NCBI GenBank assembly: GCA_000277445.1
Contig: AJWJ01000007.1
Span: 1 to 64,000 of the forward strand
DNA from: Polysphondylium violaceum
Lineage: Eukaryota > Evosea > Eumycetozoa > Dictyosteliales > Dictyosteliaceae
Length of the DNA: 64,000 nucleotides
Direction: 5' to 3'
Part shown: piece by piece, positions 24,001 through 34,425 of the stretch
How positions within the stretch are numbered: the first letter of the stretch is position 1
Layout: every line of letters starts with the position of its first letter
Program-made: the position numbers and the translations under genes
The notes under the pieces: generated by a model
The model's input: the letters and a program-made list of their open reading frames with translations, nothing else
Databases searched by the model: none
What the model was told of the DNA's origin: nothing

Positions 24001-24879
24001 AAACGTCTATAAGAGTTGAAACAATTAGTTTTTTAATTTATTTATTTCCATTTTATACATACATATCATAAGTATTTTTTAGGTATGACAACTTTACTGT
24101 TCCTTCTAAATTTGATACGGTATCAGGGCCTGTCTCTAACCACCTATGAAATATTTTAATAAGTATTGATACTTTTAAGTATTATATATTGTACTTACAA
24201 AATACCAAGTGAAGCAACAGGTTGAGAAATTGAGGTGATACCATTACAATTCGAACAATAACTGAATTTAAATTTTTGTTAAAATGTTAGAATAAAGTTT
24301 AATATATCTGTAAAAAGATAAGATAATATACTTACAATCTATCTAAATAATATGTATAATCTTGGGTAATTACATCATTTGTAAGGTAAAAATTATACAA
24401 TTTTCTATTTGAAAAAATATTAATATCAATTTAAAATAAATTAATTAATTAAACTTACAATGCAATTGGATTGGTTTTAAAACAAGTAAAATAGCTTTTA
24501 TCAAATACATTTTTAGTTATTGAGGTAAGAGTCCTTTAGTAAAAAAAAATAAATTGATATTAGTATTTGTAGTGATGTAAAATTTATAAAATCATTTACC
24601 CCCAACCTAGATTCCCATCGGAACTGCAAGTAAAATTATAATCATCTGCACAGAAATCTCTTCTTCCATATGTTGGATTTATAGGATATTGATTAGAAAG
24701 TCCTGCTCTTACAGCCATACTATTTAAACAATCATCTTAAAAAATATTAATTTCTATACTGGGCCCAATTTTAGAATAGTATACATACATTCATTTTGAT
24801 TTAACATAATAAATGACTGAGTCAATGTTATTATAGAGAAAAATAGTAATAGTACAAAAATACTATTTTTAACAATCAT
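21001..24879 (-). CDS. LRR/EGF/ComC-like type I membrane receptor
   Basis: The start at 24879 encodes a signal peptide (IFVLLLFFSIITLT). About 14 small exons follow, separated by 50-70 bp introns whose donors appear as repeated CTTAC/CATAC on the plus strand (about 24788, 24600, 24462, 24333, 24197, 24062, 23915, 23808, 23672, 23393, 23252, 23128, 22875). Most exons are 60-80 nt and encode one leucine-rich repeat each; the last repeat reads LANNNINGTLDNNICRVGTF then GGELPSCI. The big last exon (22811-21001) encodes an IPT/TIG-like segment, two EGF modules (CNCQDRGECD to CYP; CPQNCNQHGECD to CNDGWTGLDC), a ComC-like supersandwich domain with YGRFINRVLSDGRESLL and DPDFSVLLDSD, one TM helix (VIPVAVVVSVAGASIIGASAF) and a short basic tail. 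It resembles ComC-family surface proteins with an added LRR ectodomain. The ligand is unknown. Confidence 0.8.
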
Positions 24880-25260
24880 TTTTTTATTTTGTACAACTGA
24901 CTCTATGGTAATTAATTATATGTTTCCTAAAACAAGCTAGAAACCATAATAAAAATTTGTCAAGCTCCGATGTCTTGGGAAATGTTTATGATTGCATATT
25001 TTAATTCCGACCTATGTCAAAAAAAATTAAAAAAAATTAAAATTTTTTATTTAGATATTTTTTGCCCTGTACGAAAAAACATACCATACGCACTTTTTAT
25101 TTTTGATGGTATCATCCTTTTATGATTAATAATAAAGGTAAGGCCAGAAAAAAATGAAGATCAATCCACCAATACTTGAGCATGCAATGAAATTGCAAAT
25201 GATTAACTGATACCACCAGGAGTAAAAAACAGGTCGAGTACAAATAAGGAAATTCAAATC

Positions 25261-25330
25261 AAAAAGAATACAAATTTATGTGTAATAGTGATTCAGAAAT
25301 AAACACAAACTCAGATCTTTCACAAATTTT
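25261..25330. repeat. Direct repeat, left copy, flanking FNIP relic
   Basis: The segment around AAATTTATGTGTAA...GTGATTCAGAAATAAA is repeated in the same orientation at 26614-26693 with small indels and a few substitutions. The pair brackets the FNIP relic at 25556-26458. It could be the remnant of a segmental duplication or the ends of an old element; I recognise no family. Confidence 0.7.
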
Positions 25331-25436
25331 ATATACTTCCATTTGCAAGTAGCAAAGTGTGAAAATTTCGTTAAAAAAAAGATAATTTTAGTGAATACTA
25401 TCCCCCCAATGTCATTTTTTTTCGCAATTGAAATTA

Positions 25437-25475
25437 TCCCTGCCACTTCAATGATCCTATAAAAAGTGGCAGGGA
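25437..25475. repeat. 12-bp perfect stem inverted repeat
   Basis: TCCCTGCCACTT and AAGTGGCAGGGA are separated by a 15-nt AT-rich loop, giving a stable hairpin in an otherwise AT-rich stretch. There is no T-run immediately after it and it is not at a gene end. Confidence 0.8.
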
Positions 25476-25555
25476 AATTCCACGGATTCAATGGTGTCTG
25501 GTAGTTTAGTATTTTTTTCAATGGCTTTACAGAGAGTAATTGATTTGATGGTTGA

Positions 25556-26458
25556 TGGAATGAGTTAATGGCTTTGAACTATCATCAATTAATCCAATCT
25601 TGTGATTGTAGGTGGCACTGATTCGATTGGGAACAATATAGGATCCTCCCAACAATTCCGACCAAACTCTCAAGCAAAGCCAAGATCATTGATAGAGTTT
25701 GGTAAGATTTCTAATAAAACATCATTATATAGGCAGTTTTTTGAGATTTGGTAGGCTTACTAAGAATTAGCATTTAAATATTGGTTTACATCTCATAATT
25801 AATACCAATTCAATCAATGATGATGGAAATACCCCAGTTAAATCTTGATTAAAATCTTCACCTAATTTTAAAACCTTGAGGGAGGTTGGGAGTCTTTGAT
25901 TGAATTTGTCACCAAAATCTAAATACTCTACACCATTAGGAATGGCACCTTTAATATGACTTGATTATTATCATTACCCAATGATATTGGTTTAATGTTA
26001 TTGAGTAGAGTATAAGGTTTAAAAAATCGATTGAAATAATATCCTTACAAATGAATGTTTGTATTGGGACTAATAATAATCTTATTGAGTCGAGTATCAG
26101 TAGGGGCTAATTGTTCCTTTTTAAACAACCATTTAATTCTTTTTCTTTTCCACCTGCTTTAAAGTATTAGAGCTTTTATTTTATTAAAAAAGTCATTAGA
26201 GAAAATGATTTACCCAATGGTATTACTCATCTCCTATTTAAAACCATGAAACTTTCCTCAATACTATTGGTAGGTTGCCCCAGAAGCGTTTAAAGAGTTT
26301 GGAATTGTGCCTTTTTCTATTTTATAAATATTCTTGTTCAATTGACAAACTTTCCAGAGTAGATTACAAGGTGTTTGGTTTTGTTATTTGATTAAACCTG
26401 AATCCAAGCTTTATTTCCTTCAAACCATCTCTAAACTTAGGTGGTGTTGGTGCCATTG
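25556..26458 (-). pseudogene. FNIP-repeat gene relic
   Basis: The minus strand starts with an ATG at 26458 (MAPTPPKFRDGLKEIKLGF, then FNQITKPNTL) and stops after about 34 codons. FNIP-like units then appear in several frames between stops: GTIPNSL near 26310, and a clean two-repeat block near 25960-25830 reading GAIPNGVEYLDFGDKFNQ and LPTSLKVLKLGEDFNQD. Further fragments, LPNSIND and VPPTITRL, reach 25560. The FNQxLP...SLxxLxLG spacing is diagnostic of FNIP repeats. At least four stops or frame changes interrupt it, so it cannot be expressed as one protein. It is flanked by the 70-bp direct repeats. Likely a dead member of the large dictyostelid FNIP family. Confidence 0.75.
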
Positions 26459-26827
26459 AATATTATTCAACTTTTATATATGATTTAATGTACTCCGTGT
26501 ATTTAAAATTTGGAGAAAAAGATAGCAAACAAGCAGTATCAAGGTCAAGATCACACCAATCATTTAATCGATTTGATTTTTCTCTTATAGATATTCATTT
26601 TATTTCATTCACACAAAAAAGAATACACATACTCATAAATTTATGTGTAAGTGATTCAGAAATAAATACAAATTCAGATCCTCACAAAATTTTTAAATGC
26701 TTGAAAAATGAAAAAAAAACTAATTTAATTTTTTTTTCAAAGATTTTTTGAGATATTTTTATTTTTTTCGAGGATTAAAAGACCACTTTTTGTAAAGTGA
26801 TCAATATTTTCAACCATACTATTCGTA
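26459..26827. other. Intergenic; right copy of direct repeat
   Basis: Short AT-rich spacer containing the right copy of the ~70-bp direct repeat (26614-26693) and a small CACTTT/AAAGTG inverted repeat near 26785. Upstream region of the next surface-protein gene. Confidence 0.5.
26614..26693. repeat. Direct repeat, right copy, flanking FNIP relic
   Basis: Same orientation as the copy at 25261-25330; the shared core is TTTATGTGTAA, GTGATTCAGAAATAAA and TCAGATC, ending CACAAA. The distance between copies is about 1.35 kb. Confidence 0.7.
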
Positions 26828-29800
26828 ATGCACACATGTAAACCTTGTTATTATTATTTTATATTTCTTTTTAGTTTCGTTTGTCTGATTGGATATGGAG
26901 TGAGTGGAGTAACTCTTGTACAGACAGAGATCATGCTCCCTATTGGGGGTGTAGAGCCTTATGCTGATACGGGAGGCACTTGCACAATGGCGTATATCAT
27001 CACTGTGGCTAAGAGTCTTGCAGGTACAAGTTTGTCTGGATGCGCTCTGGTCGTAACTCCCCCATCTACATTTTGTAGTATTATGACGGCCGAACACAAC
27101 AGCACTCACTATTCTGCATTGATTTTCTCTCAAATTAAAGCAGATGTTGTACCCTACATTAATATGCAAATTCAAGTAACTTATACTGGTATGGCCAGTG
27201 AAACTTATCTATTGGGCCATTCAAATGGAACAGTACTTTCCTACACTTGCGAAGGTAAGTCTTATGATAAAAATCTCCTCAGATCAATCTCCCAATAATT
27301 AATCACCAATCAAAACCAAAGAAATGCCTACTTCAAGTGTGATATTTTTACAAGCATCAACACCCAAGGTTTCAATCTCATCCAACAAGGTCAACAATTT
27401 AGAGTTTATTTCATACCTAAACGTCAACACGGAGGTGTTCAAGAGACCCATGACCGCAATTCAGTCATATTCAAATTTTGTCGGTGTAGAACTAACGGTA
27501 CTATCTCTATCACGAATGATGGCCAAGTTCACACTTTTAGAAATAGCACCTCAAGCAGAAATTTTACTGGGATCACCCAACAACAATATGATTTCAATTC
27601 CCAATCCTTTTTATTCTCTAGATTGTAAGTATTAATTTTTGTTAATCAAACATTGATTCCATCATTAATCAATTAATTATCTACATCCAGATCCATCTGT
27701 AGTCTTTCAAACATTTATCCCAACACAATTTGAAAATCGTCCAAGTTTTGGATATTTCATCAAACTTCATTCAACATCAAACAACAATATTATCCCACCA
27801 CTCAACTTTCCTTTGGTGCCATTGGAGGGTCTTGAATTTCATGATATGAATTATTATTACAAAAATGACATAGACAATTTCCAACCTAAAATGTATACAA
27901 ATCAAGCATTTTTGCCATTTTGGGATGTTCTCCCACCAGGGCCTAGATCCGCTCTAACTGTGAATCCTATCATTGAAGTAGGACTTGTGACAGTAGAGTT
28001 TAGTACACCTACAAGGTTTTCTTTTTTACAGAACCAAGAAATCGTGCCTCAGACAATCTATCCCTCTTACCCATTTGGTCTCGTGTCACGTGGCACCGAT
28101 ACAAAGAGAAACTATGCTGTCTCTCTTGCCACTAGAGAGGGCCAAAAAGAACTCCTCTTGTTTGTAGGTACACCCGACAAAAATGTGATCCAATCTACTC
28201 TTCTACCAACCCCAGTAGATACAGTTGCTCCACAAATCGCCTCTATCGATGTAATTGTACTCAACCAAACTCACTCTATCCTCCGTGTGGGCGCCACCGA
28301 TGATTTGTCTGGAATTGATTTTATTATCTTTGTGACCCCTGCTCGTCAGTTGTACATCAACAAAAACAACTTGGTCTCGGGAACACTTACCAATGGCATC
28401 TATGAAATCATGGTGCCATTCAAAAAATCATTTTCTGTTACACAAGTTTTGGTCAAGGATCTTGGAGGCAGTCTCAACACCTTGAACACCTTGAACATGT
28501 ATTTCAACTTTGGTCTCCCATACCAACAATTGACTAGTAAAAAACTTTTAATATTCACATTTAGCAAACTGACTGTTGATGTTTCCAATGGACCTGTTGA
28601 TGTGTTTGCCTATGCCAAACTCGACCAAACCACCGTGGAAAGAAATGAACAAAACTCTATTCACCTCAAACTCTATTTCAGTCCTATGTTGGGAAATCCC
28701 ATGGTACAGGGTATCTATAATGAATCTCTTGGCCAATATGTGTTTGCATTTAGAGTACCAGCTCAATTGATGGCTGGTGCTCTCGAGTACTCTGTCATTG
28801 TTAATGAAGAAAAAGAATTGACTTCGGCCATATTGACGGGTCTTTTTGACACCACTGCCCAATTGATGGTCTTGAATACAAACAACACTGATATGATGTT
28901 CCCACTCGTCACCTCTTTACTCACAAAACCCATTTCACCAGCTCTTTTAAACAACTCACAACTGCTTGCAGCTATCCAATTTGTTTCCTGGACCATAACA
29001 TTCTCTGATCTTAGTGGCGTTAAAAAAGCGATCGTTGGTATCTCTAGCGAATTTGATGTACAGGGTAAGAATTATTCATTCGATTGTGCCGGTCAAACTG
29101 TTTGTCAAAAAACAGTTAACTATTTTTACGATCTAAACAGCTGCCAAAACATGAATCTCTTTATCCAATATGTTTATACTGAAGATATGCTTGGTAACAA
29201 AGGCGAATCTGTGAGATACAGCAACACTGGCATGCACCCATTTTATCAGTATGACCTCTCTACTACTGATTTCCGACAGATCACTGATTGTACATCACCG
29301 CCAATCGATACGAATCCACCTGCAATCACTCAATTGGATATTAAAGGAACTACACCAACCAATTATCAAGACACTGTAGTTGTTACATTTACTGTTGAAG
29401 ACGACAATGTTGGTATTTCATTGGACCACACTCCATCTTGTTATTTCAATGCCGGTGAAAATGAATTTATCCAATCCGTTGCCAATGCCACCAAGCTCAA
29501 TTCCGATAAATCGGTTGAGTATACTTGCACTTTTTTACTCTCGCCAAGATTCTCTCCAGTTGCCTATTTATCCATTTATGGTATCTCTGATAAACTATTC
29601 AACTTTATTGGTTTCTCTTCCAAAGGTCTCAAGGATCTATCACTTGCCAACTCTTATACCCTTCAAACTGTGCCAGGTAGTTTTATGTTTATTGAATCAA
29701 CATCATCATTAGAGAACTCTACTGATGTGTTGTATATCTATGGTACAGGTTTCTCAATTTCATCTCAAAATGCAGTTGAAATACAAACAGACACTGACAA

Positions 29801-31052
29801 AGTTACTATCAATCCATCCACTCGTTCTGGTATCGTGTTGGTATTAAATAATATTCCTGCCTCTTCTCAATACCAGATCACTGTTACCAATATTGCCCAG
29901 AGATCCAATACCGTGACTGTAAAAGGTTCTTTACCTGCACCAAGTTCAACTCCTAGTTTAACTCCCAGCTTAACTCCCAGTTCAACTCCAAGCTCAAATC
30001 CAACACCTTCACCAACACCAACACCTTGTAACTCTGATTGTGGAGCCCCATTAAGTTATGGTACATGTTTAAATGGTGCCTGTGTTTGTAATGCACCTCA
30101 TAGTGGTCTCGATTGTAAATCAGTAATCACCAAACCAATAATTCAACCTGATACTGACAAACCCTCTGTGAATCTCACGCTCCCCAGCAACACAGACACA
30201 GGTCAGCAATCTCAAAACTCTCCTACATTTACATCATTTATCGCAGTGGTTTCTATCAGAGAATTGGATTTAAATGGTGCTTCAATAGCCCAACATGAAT
30301 TCAATAATGATAAATGGATATACATTAAAGAAGGCAGCTCAAAAACTGATCAATTGGAAACCATTCAATATAAATACACAATCGACAATACATTAAACAC
30401 AACCATTACCTCAACAATGCAGGTATTCTCACAAGCCAGTAATATCACATTTGGCACACAACAACTCTACATGAATGCCAACACCATTAAATTCACATTC
30501 AACATCACCCAATACCCATTCACCCAATCCACCAACTCTCTCCAACTTGTCATGACTGCCGCTCTACAATCCTCTGAAAGCGTGGGTTGCTCATACAAAG
30601 AATTTATTGATGACGCCAGTAACTCACAGTACCTTAAACTCCAAATCCAAGACAGAACTTTGTTTGGTAGATTCATTAAATTTGGTATTATTGATGGTAG
30701 AGAAAGAGTCATCAGCAACACACAGCTTGACAGCAGTTATGGCGGAAGTTCACTCTCCAAATCGTCATCGGATCAATCGTTTATTGGTCTCAATATACCC
30801 TTTTACATACAACAAGCTGTACTAGATCCCGATTTCTCTGTGTTGATCGACAGTGTGTCTGCAAGTGATCGTGAAAACTCTGTCTGTACTTTTGAGTCTA
30901 AAAAGAAACTAACCACAGCCCAAATCGCCGGTATAGCCGTTGGTGGTGCTGTATTTTTATTCATTGTCACTGCTGTCTCTATTTTCTTTTACACTAAAAA
31001 GAGTACATCAAAGCTTAGCTTAAAATTAAGAAGAATGGGATCCTATAGATAA
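26828..31052 (+). CDS. ComC-like EGF surface protein, type I membrane
   Basis: Three exons (26828-27254, 27322-27624, 27691-31052), with both introns in phase 1, give 1,363 residues. The first 28 residues have a hydrophobic core (FIFLFSFVCLIGYGVSG) that should be a signal peptide. The ectodomain is a chain of beta-rich, N-glycosylation-rich segments that align loosely with those of the 12.2-15.8 kb surface protein (for example DLSGIDF and DDNVGISLDHTP versus DDGSGLDYRRTP). Then come an IPT/TIG-like unit (LYIYGTGFSISSQNAVEI), a Thr/Pro/Ser repeat stalk, one EGF module (CNSDCGAPLSYGTCLNGACV), a ComC-like supersandwich domain (LFGRFIKFGIIDGRERV, DPDFSVLIDS), a TM helix (IAGIAVGGAVFLFIVTAVSIFF) and a short basic tail. 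Probably adhesion or signalling at the cell surface; the partner is unknown. Confidence 0.85.
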
Positions 31053-31387
31053 CAATCATGAATAATAATAAATCTGTATTATAATTTTTGTCAACACCCC
31101 TTTTGGAAATTAGGCGACTTCTCATTTTTCACATATTCTTTTTTATTATTTGTCATTGCAAACAAATAAATACTCTTTAATAATAAAATTAGAACCTCAG
31201 AGCTGAACTTAAAAGAAGAGTTTTAAAAGTGGAACAAAAAAGACCAGAGGAGCGATAGCGATTTAATTGTAGAAACTTGGGAGGAAATGGTGATGACAAC
31301 CTAATTGATGGTCCTTATGATTCAATGCATTATTTATTTCGGAGCTCCGAAATCTATCTCTTCCAAACCACTAAATTGTGGAGATGG
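31053..31387. other. Intergenic with 18-bp palindrome
   Basis: 3' flank of the EGF surface-protein gene. A perfect 18-bp palindrome ATTTCGGAGCTCCGAAAT lies at 31336-31353. No gene seen. Confidence 0.55.
31336..31353. repeat. Perfect 18-bp palindrome
   Basis: ATTTCGGAGCTCCGAAAT equals its own reverse complement. It could be a dimeric-protein binding site or a chance cruciform sequence. Confidence 0.8.
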
Positions 31388-31620
31388 TGACAAAAGTTAA
31401 ATAAGCAAAAAGAGTTTCAAATATTCAATCAGTTTGCTTTTCTATAGCATCCAGAAATTCAGTTTTAAATTGATTGATGTTGATGACTTTGGAATTTGAA
31501 ATTTTGAGTAAGATGATGTTTGGATAGACAACACACTGGGAAGTGGTTTAGTAAACATATCATCAAACTCACGACCATGATCCAACATTATTTGATTGAC
31601 CTGTATTAGATCTAAAAGGT
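31388..31620 (-). pseudogene. Duplicated SNAPC3-like first-exon relic
   Basis: A second, degenerate copy of the segment at 34008-34230, in the same orientation and downstream of the SNAPC3-like gene. Both share the splice-like CAG, then AATCAAATAATG, and the encoded string FDDMFTKPL-SVLSIQTSSY. This copy loses its frame soon after and has a stop inside the region where the other copy reads FLDAISKETDD, so it is not functional. It shows a local duplication of the 5' part of the gene. Confidence 0.75.
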
Positions 31621-31786
31621 GAAAATGTTTTACATAAAAGTTGATCAACAACATGGTAGATATTTATTCCAGAAAAAAAAATTGCATTTGGAGAATTTGG
31701 AGTCAGAATGGTGCGTAAAGAACAAGATTTATTCTTTCTATTCGATTTTGATTTATTAAACAACATTATATATACTCTATAATATA

Positions 31787-34210
31787 TTATTCATGGAAAT
31801 ATGGATAGACTTTATAGTCATTGTACAACAAGACGCCCTCTTTGGTGTAGTGAAAGTGTCTATAACACACCTCGCAGTAAAAGTAGGGTGTTTCATCGAC
31901 CATTTTGTCGCCAAGGGTCACGTATTTGGCGGGATAGATTTCACATACTTTGCACTTTCTTCGACGGTGTTTGAGCTGGTGTCTGATCTTGGGATAGTGA
32001 GTCTTGTCTTGATCGTCGTTGCCATTGAGTAGTTTGAGTTGCTCAAATACAACAAAATGCTCGCAACTGCCTTGATGGCAGTAGAGATACTTTTCACCAA
32101 GAGACACAGAGAGATCATTAAATGTCACATCTTGCATCTTTTCTTGATTAAAGTGTGACGTTTTTCTTTTGTTTTGGTTCAACCAATCCAACACATACTG
32201 ACTGTAGAGGAGATTGTTGTCGTCTCTGGTGTCGTCGTAAAAGGTGTTGTTGATGAAAAAGTATCCCGATTTTCTACTGGGTCCATTTAATATTGTGTCT
32301 CCCAAACAGTAGATTTTATCTTTGAGCTCTGTCAACTTTTGTGATCCCAATACCAATATGTCCATAGATTTAACATCTCTGTTTGGATGATAAATAGATA
32401 CCTGAACAACTACCTCTGTTGGATCAACCAACTCGGTTGGTACAATTGATTGTTGAGTTGGTGGTGATTCTACATTGATTATAGTATTGTTGTTGTTGTT
32501 GTTATTATTATTTGACTCATTATTATTTGATTCATTATTATTGTCATTGTTATTCTTTTTACCTCTCTTTCTAGTGCTTTCTTTACCTTTTTTTTTATTA
32601 TTTACAGGTGTTTGAGGTAATGTCGTGGCAGCAGGATGAGTGGTTGTTGTAGTTGTAGTTGTAGTGGTATTGGTATTAACAGGGGTAGAGGGAATAGGAG
32701 TCTCCATCGGAGTAGTGGGAATAATAGTGATTGGTGGTGGTGGCGGCAATGTAGTTATTGTTCCATCATCATTCAAGGTAAATTGTGGTTGAGGATGTGA
32801 TTGTGATTGTGATTGTGATTGAGGTTGTGATTGGGGTTGTGGTTGTAAGAGTTGAGGTATAATGAGTGGAGATGATAAATTAAAGTTTGGTGGTAAAATA
32901 ATAGGCGACAAAGTAGATGGTGAAGAGCTATTTGTGAGTGGTGATGTTGAAGGATCAAGTATATTTATATTTAGTGGTGCCATTGGAGTAATGAGTGGGA
33001 GCTGGCCAATGATTGATGGCATATTTACTGTGGTATCCATCATCATTGGAAATGTTTCTATTGATGATGGAAGTATTGGTGGTGAGTTGTTTGATAATTC
33101 TGTAAGTCTAGCTATTGATATTTCGTTCACTCTACTATTATTATTATTGTTATTCTTGTTGTTATTATTATTGTTATTACTATTATTACTATTATTACCT
33201 GCTTGTGATATTGATGTTAAAGTTGATATGATTTCAATATCTTCATTGGAAGCTGTGGTAGGAATAGTATCTTGTTGATTTTTTGAAAATGCATCCAATG
33301 CATCAGTCGGCAATACCTTTCTAGGTCTGCCTCTAGGTTTTTTAGGTTCATCTGTTGATTTCTTTTTACCTCTAGCACTTTTAGGTGTTGATGTGCCTGG
33401 TGTTGTCGTTGTTGGTGTTGCTGTCTCTGGTGTAATGGTGTTGGGTGTGATTGATAAAATTGTAAGAGGTGATGAAGACTCTGGTGTCTCTGTCTGTGCT
33501 TCTGTTGTAACTATTGGGTTTTGTTGTTGTTGTTGCTGTTGTGATTGTTGCGGTTCTTCTTCTGGAGGATTATCCTTTTTCTTCTTTCTTGGTTTAGGTG
33601 CTCTGGTTGGTTTTGTTGTTGTAGTAGTAGTGGTAGTGGTGGTAGATGTATTTGTATTGTTACCATTAGCATTAACACTAGTAACTTCTGGTGATGGTTG
33701 AATGGTTTGCTGAGGCTGACCATGTAAGAGTTGTAGTTCTTGTCTTTGTTTTTGTTCTCTTTGTAATCTTTTCTGTTGTCTCTTGTGCATTTGTTTTTCA
33801 AGATGTCTTCTTTGTTGTTCTTGGTCTTCCTGTTGCTGAATAGAGGTATAATCTTTTGTTGATTTGTATTCTTTGATTTCATTCTCAACTTTTTCGTAAT
33901 GTGTAACTGGACGAATATCGTCAATGCTATAGAGATAGATAGATATTGAATTAGTATATAAATACACCTACTTGGTTGACCAATGTAAAAATATCTATGA
34001 TACAAACGATAAATCAGCAAAAGTAGTTTCAAATATGCAATCATCAGTTTCCTTTGAAATAGCATCTAGAAATTCAGTTCTAAATTGATTGATGTTGATG
34101 ACTTTGGAATTTGAAATATTGTAGTAAGATGATGTTTGGATAGACAACACACTGGTAAGTGGTTTAGTAAACATATCATCAAACTCGTTATCACTACCAT
34201 GATCCGACAT
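31787..34210 (-). CDS. SNAPC3/SNAP50-like snRNA-activating factor
   Basis: The long exon 33926-31787 encodes 713 residues. The N-terminal 400 are Gln-rich basic coil, Thr/Pro runs with AT-hook-like RGKKKS and KKPRGRPRKV, and Asn runs. The C-terminal 230 residues are a SNAPC3 domain: DILVLGSQKLTELKDKIYC, FFINNTFYDDTR, YSQYVLDWL, LYCHQGSCEHFVVFEQLKL, CKVCEIYPAKYVT and YFYCEVCYRHFHY, with the conserved Cys/His zinc ligands. The known family role is the SNAPc subunit that binds the proximal sequence element for Pol II and Pol III snRNA transcription. An upstream exon from ATG 34210 (DDMFTKPLTSVLSIQTSSYY to FADLSFV) fits the N-terminus, but its frame hits a stop near 34000. The frame that reaches the good donor at 33967 is offset by one base, so a frameshift, assembly error or missed intron remains. 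The gene ends with HE-stop at 31787. Confidence 0.8.
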
Positions 34211-34425
34211 TATTTGATTAACCTGTAGGTAGTATCCTCGATCTCTTCTATCTCTATCTCTATCTCTATCTATATTTATATATCTATTTTTATATGAAAT
34301 GAATTTATTAAATTGTGTAATTGCTGTATATGGGAACAGCACAATGAAATTAAATTAAATTTTTTGAAAAAATAAAAAAAAAAAATCGTTCGTTTTTTAA
34401 ACTTTTTAAAATATTACAAAACACT

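Larger units (their letters stand above)
24880..25555. other. Intergenic with hairpin and direct-repeat copy
   Basis: Upstream of the LRR-EGF gene. It carries the left copy of a ~70-bp direct repeat (25261-25330) and a strong inverted repeat (25437-25475), each listed separately. No gene seen. Confidence 0.55.

Noticed and set aside
24880-26827. Direct-repeat-flanked segment considered as an LTR element
   Set aside because: Repeats are only about 70 bp, lack TG...CA ends, and the interior encodes FNIP repeats, not gag or pol.
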